From positions 1-45,225 of IMG/VR virus record IMGVR_UViG_3300012944_000031: a stretch of DNA of 45,225 nucleotides, one strand, 5' to 3'. The position numbers were made by a program, and so were the translations under genes. The notes under the pieces were generated by a model. It did no database searches, was not told where the DNA came from, and was given only the letters and a program-made list of their open reading frames with translations. The DNA comes from a virus. Below, in pieces: positions 36,038-44,924 of the stretch (within the stretch, counting starts at the first letter, position 1; the number at the start of each line of letters is the position of its first letter).

Positions 36038-36906
36038 GACCGTCATCGCCCGCACTGCGCGACCTTCTCGCCTCGCGGCAATTCGTCACCGCGGCATTGC
36101 TCACCTTTACGCTCATCGATGGCACCAAGCTGCGCTATTGCACCGGCGATCGGGACATCACGTCGGCCGGCCACCTCTTCACCGCCGGCGGACAGACGGG
36201 GCCGTATTGCTTCACCGAAAGCGCCTTTCCCCAGGTCACAGAAAAGATCGGCACCGACGTTTCGACGCTGATGTTCACCGTGCTGCCGGGATCCTCGACA
36301 GTCGGCAGCGTGCCGTTCCGCGTTGCGATCAAGGTCGGATTATTTCAGGGTGCCGAATTCGACTACGAACGCGCCTACATGCCGATCTATGGCGATGTGT
36401 CGGTCGGCACCGTGCTCCGATTCTCTGGCCTGGTCGGTCAGGTCGACGTCGGCCGATCGGGCGTCTACTTCTCGATCAACAGCCATACCGAGCGGCTCAA
36501 CAAGCAATTGCCGATCAACCTCTTCCAGCCAGGCTGTCTGAATACGCTTTACGATACCGGATGCACGCTCAGTCGCGCAGCCTTCGCGATTCCTGGCGTC
36601 GTGCTCGCCGGAACGACGAACCGGGTGATCGTGACCGGCGCGATCTCGGCGCCGGATGATCTCGATCTTGGTTCGATCGTGTTCAACGATGGCGTCGCCG
36701 CGACGATGGCGCGCATGATTCGAACCTTTGACGGCGTGGCAACTCTCATTCTCGCTTCTCCGCTGCCCGTCACACCGCAACCGCTCGACACCTTCACGGC
36801 GTACCCAGGCTGCGATAAGACGGAGACGCGGTGCACAAGCCGCTTTCTCAATCACGTCAACTTTCGCGGCGTGCCGGACATTCCCGCGGCGGAAACAGCA
36901 GTATGA
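36034..36906 (+). CDS. Tail hub protein, DUF2163 / BR0599-like (GTA gp13-like), 290 aa
   Basis: ATGA overlap at 36034. N-terminal DUF2163 (ALLTFTLIDGTKLRYCTGDR, FTAGGQTGPYCFTES). The C-terminal part carries the conserved Cys set QPGCLNTLYDTGCTL and YPGCDKTETRCTSRFLNHVN, then FRGVPDIPAAE. These four Cys correspond to the metal or Fe-S site of this hub family, as in lambda gpL-like proteins. Forms the tail-tip ring that seats the megatron protein. Confidence 0.9.
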   Translation: MRPSSPALRDLLASRQFVTAALLTFTLIDGTKLRYCTGDRDITSAGHLFTAGGQTGPYCFTESAFPQVTEKIGTDVSTLMFTVLPGSSTVGSVPFRVAIKVGLFQGAEFDYERAYMPIYGDVSVGTVLRFSGLVGQVDVGRSGVYFSINSHTERLNKQLPINLFQPGCLNTLYDTGCTLSRAAFAIPGVVLAGTTNRVIVTGAISAPDDLDLGSIVFNDGVAATMARMIRTFDGVATLILASPLPVTPQPLDTFTAYPGCDKTETRCTSRFLNHVNFRGVPDIPAAETAV

Positions 36907-37370
36907 GCGAAGAGGCGCAGCGCGCGAACGTGGTGGCGATCGCCGAGAGCTGGTTGCGCACGCCGTATCATCACCTCGGGCGCGTCAAAGGCGTCGGCGT
37001 CGATTGCGGCACGCTCTTGGTCGAGGTGTTCGTTGAGGCCGGCCTGATCACGGATTTCGAAGTGCCCTACTATCCGCAGGACTTCAACCTCAACCGCGGC
37101 GAGGAATTCTACCTCCAAACCATCGAGAGATTCGCGCGCCAGATTTCGGACGAGCCAAAGCCCGGCGATGTTGCGGTGTGGAAGTTCGGGCGATGCTTCA
37201 GTCATGCGGCGATCGTAAAAGAATGGCCGATGGTGATCCACGCCTACCGCGGCCGAACCGTGTCGATCGAGGATGCCGTCAGCGCAAGCTGGCTCAATGT
37301 CATGACGGAGGATCGATCCAATAGCTGGCGGCCGCGGCGCTTCTACAGCTATTGGGCGCCGCCGGCATGA
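36903..37370 (+). CDS. NlpC/P60 family cell-wall peptidase (GTA gp14-like), 155 aa
   Basis: ATGA overlap. Catalytic Cys35 in KGVGVDCGTLLVEVF, His101 in GRCFSHAAIV and His113 in VIHAYRG make the NlpC/P60 triad. AIAESWLRTPYHHLGRVKG is the usual N-terminal block. Expected to cut peptide crosslinks of peptidoglycan locally during DNA entry. Tail-associated, not a lysis endolysin. Confidence 0.92.
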   Translation: MSEEAQRANVVAIAESWLRTPYHHLGRVKGVGVDCGTLLVEVFVEAGLITDFEVPYYPQDFNLNRGEEFYLQTIERFARQISDEPKPGDVAVWKFGRCFSHAAIVKEWPMVIHAYRGRTVSIEDAVSASWLNVMTEDRSNSWRPRRFYSYWAPPA

Positions 37371-40300
37371 GCTTCCTATTCGGATCAAAGCAGCCCGAAG
37401 CGCAGGCGAACAAGACGCAGAACGTCACCGGCGTGCCGGTGCAGACGAGCGCATTCGGCGGCGTGGTGCCGATCCTCTACGGCACGCAACGCGCCGCCAT
37501 CAATTGCATCTTCTATGGCGACTTCACCGCGACGCAGCAGCAGAACGATGCGGCCGGCGGCGCCGGCAAGGGCGGCATCTTCGGATCGCCTGCGCCCGCA
37601 AGCCCGACATACACTTACAGCGCCGCGTTCGCCTTCGCGATCTGCGAGGGGCCGATTGCCGCAATGCCCGGCACGGTCTGGCAGAGCAAGGCCGTCACGA
37701 CGCTGTCGGCGCTCGGCTTCTCGACGTTCCTCGGGACGTATCCGCAAACGCCGTGGGGCTATCTCACGACGAACCACCCGAGCCAGGCGCGCGGCTACAA
37801 CGGCTTTGCCTATATCGCGGCGGCCAATTACCAGCTCGGCACGACCGCAGAAATGCCGAACCATTCGATCCTGGTGCAGGCGCTGCTCTATGACGCCGCG
37901 ATCTCGAGCGGCGATAGCGATGCCTCGCGCATCATGGTCGACATCCTGACGAGCCCGCATTACAGCAACGTCTTCCCGGCCTCGCGCATCGCCGCGCTGA
38001 CGAACTACCAAAATTATACGCGGGCCTCCGGCCTGGTGCTCTCGCCCGGCTATGGCGAGCAGCGCAGCGCGGCCGACATCGTCAACGAGCTGTGCCTGGT
38101 GACGAATTCGGCGGCGCGGTTCTCGTCCGGCGTTCTCGATATCGTGCCCTATGGCGACGAAGCGGTTTCGGGACACGGCTTTTCCTACGTGCCGCCGGCG
38201 ACGCCGCAATATGATCTCGGCGACGATGATTTTTTCACCGACAGCCCGAACGATGATCCGGTCAAGCTGCTCACGCGCAGGCCGTCCGACATCGTCAATT
38301 CGATCAAGATCGAATTTCGCAATCGCGCGAAAGATTACAATGTCGACCTGGCGCAGGCGAAAGACCAGGCGCGCATCGATGCCTATGGCCTCATTCAGAA
38401 TGCCGCGCTTCAGCAGCACCTGCTTTGCGATCCGGCCGTCGCGCAGCTCTCGGCGCATTTGCAGCTCCAGCGCCTGGCGGTCCCGAACGACTATGAGTTC
38501 ATGCTTGATCAGCGGTATGCGCTGCTCGAGGTGATGGACATCGTGTCCCTGACCGATTCGGTTCTCGGCCTCGATCACCAATGGGTGCGCATCAGCGAGA
38601 TCAGCGAGCGCGACGATGGGATTCTTCAGTTCAAGGCTGAGGAATATCTCGGCGGCGCCGGCACCTCGGCGCAGTATTCGTTTCAGCCCTCGACCGGATT
38701 CCAAGCCGACTACAGCCAGCCGCCCGGCGATATCAACGCGCCAGTGATCTTCGAACCGACGTCCGCGCTTAGCCAGGGTCTGTATGTCTATTTCGGGATC
38801 TCGGGCTCAAGCGTCGAATGGGGCGGCTGCGAGGTGTGGGCGGCGGACGATAGCGCGGGGCCATACCGACTCCTTGGCCAAGTCAACGGCAAGGCGCGCA
38901 TGGGCACGATCGGCGGCTTGCCGGCCTTTACCGCGGTAGCCGGCGGACAGACGATCGACCAGACGAACACGCTGCACGTCGACCTTTCGCAGAGCTCCGG
39001 CGACCTGATGACGGCAACGCAGGCTGACGCGCGCGCCTACAACACGCTGCTCTATGTCGGCGGCGAATTCATCAGCTACGGGACCGCAACGCTCACGTCG
39101 TCGAATCAATATGATCTCACGTACCTGGTGCGAGGATCGTTCTCGACGTTCCCCGTGGTGCACGCGGCCGGCGAGCCGGTGGTGCGCATCGATAGCGGCC
39201 TGTTCAAATGGCCGTATTCATCGGATCGCATCGGCCAGACGCTCTATTTTAAATTCCCGTCGTTCAATCGTCACCGCGGCGGTCTGCAGTCGCTATCGAG
39301 CGTCGGCTTCCACGCCTATACGCTGACCGGGATCGGCGCCACTCCGATGAAAGTCGCCTTCGATAATCTGACCGCGCAGCTCCAAAGTTATATCGCCTTC
39401 CAGGTCGACGGCGCGCAGCAGTCGGCGGACTTTGCAGCCTTCGCTCACGACCGCGCCATATTTGCGCAACAGGACGCAGTCGCGCGCGTAAAGGTCGAGA
39501 GCGATACGCGCCAGGATGCCGATCAATCCATTGCCTCTCAGATCACCACCGTGTCGGCTGCGCTCTCCGGCGAGATCAGCGCGCGCGGCGATGCCGTGCA
39601 GACGCTGGCGAGCCAGGTGACGAGCGTCGCCGGCAGCGTGACAGTGATCTCCGGGTCACTGAGCGACATCACGGCACGGCTGGATTCGCCGACGCTCGGA
39701 TTGTCTGCGCTCGCCTCTGCGCAGAACACACTCAGCGGCCGGGTCGGGATCGTCGAGGGCGCCGTATCGGCACAGGCCACATCGCTCTCCCAGGTGCAGA
39801 CGACGGTCAACGGCGTCACGAACACGGTGCAACAGGAGATCACGGCGCGCACGAACTTCGATGGCTCGATGACCGGCTATTGGGCCGTGCGCATGAGCCA
39901 GGAAAATGGGACCGCGGCGCGATTCTCCGGCGTGCGTTTGATCTCGACGACGGGTGTCGATAGCACGCAGCTCTCGCAATTCATTTTCGAGATCGACAAG
40001 ATACTATTCGCGCCGCCCGGTGGCGTGGCGACCGCGGTGCTGGTGCCCGGCACGGTGAACGGCGGAGCCTATTTCGGACTGCGCGGCGATATGGTGATCG
40101 ACGGCTCGCTCACAGGCACCAAGATCGCGGCTCAGACGATAACCTCCCAGCACATTCAAGTCGGGTCGCTGACTGGCGACCGCATCGCGGCCCAAACGTT
40201 GACTGCGAACAACTTCCAGGCTGACGCGGCGCTCTATCAGCGCACCGCGTTTTTGCCGAACACCAACTTTGTTTGGAGCCCGAACGCCCCTTGTCCTACG

Positions 40301-40651
40301 ACGGTGCTGCTCAATCGCTCGGCTACGATCCTGCGTGGCGTCGCAACCGTCTTCATGGGCGTGCGCGGATCAATCAATGCGTTCGCCGGCGATACGGGAC
40401 ACTTTTCCCTGTATATCAACAGTTCCGAGCTTTATAGGTTTGGCTCATTCGCGGCGCCGGCCGCGGGCGGTGTTGCCGGCGTGCAGAGCTTCATGATGGT
40501 GCAGATTCCAAATCTCCCGCCGGGAAATCATTTGCTGTCGATCGTCGCGAGCGGTGACACCGCCTCGCATGCGGTCGGCACCAACGTCAACATGATCCTG
40601 GCGGCAGATATCGTCGTGTCAGAACCCAGAAACCTGCTAGGTAGCGATTAG
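37367..40651 (+). CDS. Tail tip / baseplate megatron protein (GTA gp15-like), 1094 aa
   Basis: ATG at 37367 overlaps the peptidase stop. N-terminal KTQNVTGVPVQTSAFGGVVP, ILYGTQRAAINCIFYGDF, then the phage-tail/GTA TIM-barrel-like part and RRPSDIVNSIKIEFRNRAKD, followed by fibronectin-like beta domains and, from about 700, repeated amphipathic helices (ASQITTVSAALSGEISARGD, ASQVTSVAGSVTVISGSLSD). The last 200 residues (IDGSLTGTKIAAQTITSQHI) form a central-fibre beta-helix-like end. Binds the hub and host surface. Similar layout to lambda J. Confidence 0.88.
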   Translation: MSFLFGSKQPEAQANKTQNVTGVPVQTSAFGGVVPILYGTQRAAINCIFYGDFTATQQQNDAAGGAGKGGIFGSPAPASPTYTYSAAFAFAICEGPIAAMPGTVWQSKAVTTLSALGFSTFLGTYPQTPWGYLTTNHPSQARGYNGFAYIAAANYQLGTTAEMPNHSILVQALLYDAAISSGDSDASRIMVDILTSPHYSNVFPASRIAALTNYQNYTRASGLVLSPGYGEQRSAADIVNELCLVTNSAARFSSGVLDIVPYGDEAVSGHGFSYVPPATPQYDLGDDDFFTDSPNDDPVKLLTRRPSDIVNSIKIEFRNRAKDYNVDLAQAKDQARIDAYGLIQNAALQQHLLCDPAVAQLSAHLQLQRLAVPNDYEFMLDQRYALLEVMDIVSLTDSVLGLDHQWVRISEISERDDGILQFKAEEYLGGAGTSAQYSFQPSTGFQADYSQPPGDINAPVIFEPTSALSQGLYVYFGISGSSVEWGGCEVWAADDSAGPYRLLGQVNGKARMGTIGGLPAFTAVAGGQTIDQTNTLHVDLSQSSGDLMTATQADARAYNTLLYVGGEFISYGTATLTSSNQYDLTYLVRGSFSTFPVVHAAGEPVVRIDSGLFKWPYSSDRIGQTLYFKFPSFNRHRGGLQSLSSVGFHAYTLTGIGATPMKVAFDNLTAQLQSYIAFQVDGAQQSADFAAFAHDRAIFAQQDAVARVKVESDTRQDADQSIASQITTVSAALSGEISARGDAVQTLASQVTSVAGSVTVISGSLSDITARLDSPTLGLSALASAQNTLSGRVGIVEGAVSAQATSLSQVQTTVNGVTNTVQQEITARTNFDGSMTGYWAVRMSQENGTAARFSGVRLISTTGVDSTQLSQFIFEIDKILFAPPGGVATAVLVPGTVNGGAYFGLRGDMVIDGSLTGTKIAAQTITSQHIQVGSLTGDRIAAQTLTANNFQADAALYQRTAFLPNTNFVWSPNAPCPTTVLLNRSATILRGVATVFMGVRGSINAFAGDTGHFSLYINSSELYRFGSFAAPAAGGVAGVQSFMMVQIPNLPPGNHLLSIVASGDTASHAVGTNVNMILAADIVVSEPRNLLGSD

Positions 40652-40659
40652 AGGGGCCC

Positions 40660-41661
40660 ATGACGATCCGCCCATATATCTACGGCACCAACGCCGACAG
40701 CGGCACCGGCACTCACGCGACCGTAAACACCGGAAGCGATATCGTGACCGGCGTCGGACTGACAGCCTTTACCGGAATCAGTTTTGCGGACTGGTTCTCG
40801 ATGGGCGGTGTGGCGGTCCCGGTTCTCGAGATCACGGACGATTCTCACCTCAAGCTTGCCTATGTCTGGCCCGGCGGCAACATCGTCGCGGGCGCCTACA
40901 CGATCAGCGCCGGCATCGATCCGACCGATGCGCGCCGCTATGGCTGGTTCGTCGCGAACTATTACCAGCGCCTGCAATCGATCCCGACCGACACCGTGGC
41001 GTTCCGCGACCAGGCTATCGCGGCGGCGGCGGATAGTGCGGCCTCGGCGGTCACCAGTGCAAACTCGGCGACGCTCTCACAGGCTTGGGCCAACACTGCG
41101 TACAACACGAACGTTCCTGGTGCGGCGGGAGGCTCAAGATCCTCGCTGCATTATTCGGTGATCGCTTCGCAGCAAGCGACGGCGGCCACGACGAACGGCG
41201 CGGCGCAAGTCAGCCTCGCGGCCGCGCAAGTGGTGCTTGCCACGGCTCAGGTCGCGATAGCGCAAGCCTGGGCCTCGGCTCCGCCCAATACCGACGTGAC
41301 GGCCTTCGGCACGCGCTCATCGCTGCATTATGCGAATGCTGCGCTCATCATCTACAACAACGCCGTCAACCTGCAAACGACGGTGCAGGGCTATGTGACG
41401 GTCACGTCGCAGAATGTCCAACTCTCGGCCGATTGGGCACAGAAAGCCGTCGGCCTGGATGTCAACGGCGTCGGCACACGCTCGAGCTATCATTGGTCGA
41501 CGATCGCGCAAAGCTACTCGAACTCGGCGAGCAGCTTTGCCTCCAACTCCGCAGCGTCTGCAGCCGCGGCCGCAGCGAGCGCGCTAGTTCTCGGTAGCCC
41601 CGACTATGGTCTCATCACCGCGGCACCGACCGACTTCGTCGACTACGGTACGGTCCCTTAA
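40660..41661 (+). CDS. Tail fibre protein with internal repeats, 333 aa
   Basis: ATG at 40660 with GAGGGG. Residues 1-95 are a beta N-terminal domain (DIVTGVGLTAFTGISFADWF). From about 115, Ala-rich helices alternate with three related units containing a Trp-Ala motif, NTNV/NTDV/LDVNG and SRSSLHYS, TRSSLHYA, TRSSYHWS. Resembles trimeric fibre shafts. Ends with LITAAPTDFVDYGTVP. Confidence 0.8.
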   Translation: MTIRPYIYGTNADSGTGTHATVNTGSDIVTGVGLTAFTGISFADWFSMGGVAVPVLEITDDSHLKLAYVWPGGNIVAGAYTISAGIDPTDARRYGWFVANYYQRLQSIPTDTVAFRDQAIAAAADSAASAVTSANSATLSQAWANTAYNTNVPGAAGGSRSSLHYSVIASQQATAATTNGAAQVSLAAAQVVLATAQVAIAQAWASAPPNTDVTAFGTRSSLHYANAALIIYNNAVNLQTTVQGYVTVTSQNVQLSADWAQKAVGLDVNGVGTRSSYHWSTIAQSYSNSASSFASNSAASAAAAAASALVLGSPDYGLITAAPTDFVDYGTVP

Positions 41662-41673
41662 GGAGCGCGATGC

Positions 41674-42090
41674 ATGTCTATCCAAATCCAATTGCGAAGA
41701 GGTTCGGCCGCAGCGCATGCCACGTTCACGGGCGCGCAGGCAGAACCGACTTACGACACCACGGCGAAGAGCATCCGGATTCACGATGGCACGACAGCCG
41801 GCGGCTGGTTGCTGGCAACGCAATCCTGGGTCTCGGGACAATTGATCGCCGGCGTCGCCGATAGCACGCTGACGCCGGTAAAGTTCGCCGACACTGCGCA
41901 ATTCACGATGCTGGGCCGCGTCCTGAGCGGCAGCGGCCCGCCGGCCTGGCTCAATCAGACCGACGCCAGGACCGCGATCGGCATGACCACGATCGGCTCG
42001 GGCGTCGCGATCGCCGGTACACCGACGGCCGCGGCCCTCGCGCTCGGATTTGCTCAACTCACGCAATTGGGTTGGATGCTTTCGCGCTAA
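41674..42090 (+). CDS. Tail fibre/tip accessory protein, 138 aa
   Basis: ATG at 41674 with AGGAGCG. N-terminal block IQLRRGSAAAHATFTGAQAE, PTYDTTAKSIRIHDGTTAGG, then WLLAT is the recurrent fibre-attachment motif (LRRGT...F.GA.AE...DT....R.HDG...GG). The C-terminal part is small and Thr/Gly-rich. Likely a short trimeric fibre or adaptor. Confidence 0.78.
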   Translation: MSIQIQLRRGSAAAHATFTGAQAEPTYDTTAKSIRIHDGTTAGGWLLATQSWVSGQLIAGVADSTLTPVKFADTAQFTMLGRVLSGSGPPAWLNQTDARTAIGMTTIGSGVAIAGTPTAAALALGFAQLTQLGWMLSR

Positions 42091-42115
42091 CCCTCAACCT
42101 CTGGAGAACTGAATC

Positions 42116-42514
42116 ATGGCGGCAGCGGCAGAATACTTCGTCACCCCGAAATATGGTCGAGCTCTTGTCTCGAGCGCGAATGCAAACCGTGACGGTACCG
42201 GTTCGCTCTCCGCGGCCATTCTCACCGGCTCCGCCAATGGCACCAAGATTGAGCGCCTCAAGTTCAAGGCGCGCGATACGACCACGATCGGCATGGTCAG
42301 ATTTTTCATCTTCGACGGCAGCGCGACCTATACGCTGATCGACGAGTTAAATGTCGTGGCTCTGGTGCCATCGGCATCCGTCAAGAGCGCAGAGGACGAT
42401 ATCGATTATTCGGTGCCGGAAAAATACACGGTCCTGCCGTCGGGCTATCAGTTGCTCGCCTCTACGCATAATGCGGAAGCGATCTTCGTGATGGCCTGGG
42501 GCAACGACCGCTAA
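42116..42514 (+). CDS. Virion-associated hypothetical protein, 132 aa
   Basis: ATG at 42116 with TGGAGAA. Beta-sandwich look: KYGRALVSSANANRDGTGSL, SAAILTGSANGTKIERLKFK, RFFIFDGSATYTLIDELNVV, LPSGYQLLASTHNAEAIFVM. Similar small proteins sit among phage fibres as structural or receptor-binding parts. No family recognised. Confidence 0.75.
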   Translation: MAAAAEYFVTPKYGRALVSSANANRDGTGSLSAAILTGSANGTKIERLKFKARDTTTIGMVRFFIFDGSATYTLIDELNVVALVPSASVKSAEDDIDYSVPEKYTVLPSGYQLLASTHNAEAIFVMAWGNDR

Positions 42515-42535
42515 AACCTTTGAAGGGCTGATCAG

Positions 42536-44095
42536 ATGGCAAACTTCGGCGCGTTCGGACCCAATCAGGGGTCAGCGGTCATGAGCCTCGCGCGCCGAGC
42601 GCGCAGCTCCGGCAATGGACTTCTCGGCGCTCCATATTATCGGAGCGTCGCGCTCGGCACAGACGGCGTCTTGAACCTGGGCAAGGTGAGCAACTCGCGC
42701 ATTCTCGCCGGCGTCGCGGGCACTGTGTCGTCATTCGGCAAGGGCCGGAATCTGATCAAGTTCGTCAAGTGGAATGCCGTGCAGACGATCACGCGCAATG
42801 CGGTTACGCTCGAGACGCCGACGCAAGCGAACATCACGACGTCCGTCGGCGCGACCGCCGTCGCGATGTCGGACGAGTTCGGCAATTGGGTGATCTTCGC
42901 CTATTCGAATACAGGCGTTGGCCTGTTTGCCGGCAACAGCCTTTCGGAGCTGATCGCGACGGGCTCGACCGCACGCGCGAACATCGGCGCATCGCCGCTC
43001 GATCCGATCGCGGAGCTAAATGACGTCGTCAATCCGGCGATGGAGGTTTCGCTTGAGAACGGCACGACCGGCGTCGTGCTGACGGCTGTCGGATCGCAGT
43101 CGGTCAAGTATACGGTCGATGGTGTATTCGCGGCCTACCGCGGCTCATTTGTCGCGACGATAGCGCAAGTGACCGATGCGCCGCCCGGCTTCAACAATTC
43201 GATCAAGATGACGGTTGGCACCGCGCAAGCTGCGATGACATCCAACGACTACATGCTTCTCGTTATGCCGATCGAGGGCATGCGCATCAGCAACGCAGGC
43301 TTCGGCGCCGCCGGCGCGGCCTCGGTGAGCTTCGGCGTGATGGTCAAGGCGCATCGCACCGGCAATTATTCGGCGGTTATCCTCAACGGTGCGGTTCAGG
43401 GCGGGGCCACCCGCTCCTATGGCGTCACGTTCGCGGTGAACGTTGCCGACACCTGGGAGCTCAAGACCTTCACGATCCCGGGCGACGTCACGGGCACATG
43501 GAATAAGACGAATGGCACCGGCCTTTATTTCGGCGTGGTCATCGCCTCGGGCAGCGGATTCACGGGCGCGGCCGGCGCGTGGTTTGCCGGATCATTGACC
43601 GGCGTCACGGGGACCACGAACGGGGTCGCCGCGACGACAGACACATTCCAGATCACGGGCGCGGTCATCATTCCTCGCATCGATCTCACGCAGTTCGATC
43701 AAACGCAGCTCAGTGCGCGCTGGCCATCGTTGATGCGGCCGGCCGATCAGGAAGACTTTGTTTGCCGGAGATATTTTCACTGGAGTGGTGGCGTGGGTCG
43801 CGCGGTCGGCGCCGCCGCCGTTGGCAGCCAGCGTTTCATCATGGCGGCCGGTGGCGGCACGGACATCCTAATTCACTTCTTCTACCCAAGGCCGATGCGA
43901 AACACGCCAACGATAGTGCCTTATGACGATGCCGGCACGGCGAACAGAATATTTCTTGAGACCGGCGCCAGCGCCGGCAACAACTATGCCGGCTATACGG
44001 TCCAGCAAGCCAACGAGCTCGGGTTCGGCATGTACTCACCGGGATCGTCCAACGGATTCCGTTTTGACTTCAAGGCAGATGTGAGGCTCGCATGA
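42536..44095 (+). CDS. Large fibre/receptor-binding protein, 519 aa
   Basis: ATG at 42536 with AAGGG. Residues 1-165: beta-prism-like (FGAFGPNQGSAVMSLARRAR, ITTSVGATAVAMSDEFGNWV) ending in the STARANIGAS linker found in fibres. Residues about 170-390 look like a carbohydrate-binding jelly roll (EVSLENGTTGVVLTAVGSQS, AYRGSFVATIAQVTDAPPGF, MLLVMPIEGMRISNAGFG, AQLSARW-type end). C-terminal part (PADQEDFVCRRYFHWSGGVG, LIHFFYPRPMRNTPTIVPYD) resembles the tip of fibre proteins. Likely binds a surface sugar. Confidence 0.8.
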   Translation: MANFGAFGPNQGSAVMSLARRARSSGNGLLGAPYYRSVALGTDGVLNLGKVSNSRILAGVAGTVSSFGKGRNLIKFVKWNAVQTITRNAVTLETPTQANITTSVGATAVAMSDEFGNWVIFAYSNTGVGLFAGNSLSELIATGSTARANIGASPLDPIAELNDVVNPAMEVSLENGTTGVVLTAVGSQSVKYTVDGVFAAYRGSFVATIAQVTDAPPGFNNSIKMTVGTAQAAMTSNDYMLLVMPIEGMRISNAGFGAAGAASVSFGVMVKAHRTGNYSAVILNGAVQGGATRSYGVTFAVNVADTWELKTFTIPGDVTGTWNKTNGTGLYFGVVIASGSGFTGAAGAWFAGSLTGVTGTTNGVAATTDTFQITGAVIIPRIDLTQFDQTQLSARWPSLMRPADQEDFVCRRYFHWSGGVGRAVGAAAVGSQRFIMAAGGGTDILIHFFYPRPMRNTPTIVPYDDAGTANRIFLETGASAGNNYAGYTVQQANELGFGMYSPGSSNGFRFDFKADVRLA

Positions 44096-44556
44096 GACCG
44101 ACACTCGACCAGTTCGGGACCTCCGTCAGGACCGACATCGGCGATATCCCGTGGGATGCAGCGAACAATCGCCCGCTCGATCATGAAGGAAAGGCGGGCT
44201 ACGATTGGAAGGTGATCATGCAAGAGCATGGCATCACCACTCCCGATGCTTACGTGGCGCCGCCGGCGCCCGTGCCCGAGATCATCACCGACGTGCAGTT
44301 CTTCACCGCGCTCGCGCACGCCGGCAGCATCTCGGAGGCGGAGGCGATCGCAGCGGTGGCGACGGGCACAATCCCGGCGGCAATCCTCGCGGCTGTCAAT
44401 GCGCTGCCGGCCGATCAGCGGTTCACCGCGCAGATGAAAATCAGCGGACAAACGCAGTTCATGCGCGCTTCTCCGATCGTGGCCGCGCTGGGCCAGGCCT
44501 TGGACTGGACACCGGAAAAAATCGATGATCTATGGCGGACGGCCTCCGCGCTCTGA
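44092..44556 (+). CDS. Hypothetical fibre-operon protein, 154 aa
   Basis: ATGA overlap with the fibre gene. N-terminal DIGDIPWDAANNRPLDHEGK, then a Pro linker and a helical C-terminal half (TDVQFFTALAHAGSISEAEA, AALGQALDWTPEKIDDLWRT). The C-terminal part is similar to small phage proteins of tail-fibre operons. Possibly a fibre chaperone; no family sure. Confidence 0.72.
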   Translation: MRPTLDQFGTSVRTDIGDIPWDAANNRPLDHEGKAGYDWKVIMQEHGITTPDAYVAPPAPVPEIITDVQFFTALAHAGSISEAEAIAAVATGTIPAAILAAVNALPADQRFTAQMKISGQTQFMRASPIVAALGQALDWTPEKIDDLWRTASAL

Positions 44557-44584
44557 TGGAGGTGGCGAACAGGAACATCGCGCC

Positions 44585-44914
44585 ATGACCGAAGTAAAGA
44601 TCAACGCACCCCAACTTCCCGCCGATCTTTATCGAACCACGATCGGCCCTTTTCTCATTCAGACGCAGCCCGGCCGCCCGCTCATGTTCTTCGTTCAGGC
44701 CGGTCCGGATCAATGCATCGAGATCAAGCTTGATCCGCCGATTGCGATGGCGATCGCGCGCTCGCTCGAGGCGGCGGTCAATATCATGATGGCTCCGGTG
44801 ATGATGGTGGCGCCGCAGGCGGATGGCATCACGCCAGATGACAAGGGCGATATTGCCGAACATGCCGAACGCGAAGAGGATGCCGGCGCGATCGAAACCC
44901 AGGTCTTGCAATAG
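44585..44914 (+). CDS. Hypothetical protein, 109 aa
   Basis: ATG at 44585; upstream in-frame codons lack a ribosome site. TTIGPFLIQTQPGRPLMFFV, then CIEIKLDPPIAMAIARSLEA, AVNIMMAPVMMVAPQ, and an acidic tail. Mixed alpha/beta; not membrane-like. No family recognised. Follows the fibre block. Confidence 0.72.
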   Translation: MTEVKINAPQLPADLYRTTIGPFLIQTQPGRPLMFFVQAGPDQCIEIKLDPPIAMAIARSLEAAVNIMMAPVMMVAPQADGITPDDKGDIAEHAEREEDAGAIETQVLQ

Positions 44915-44924
44915 AGGTGCACCG

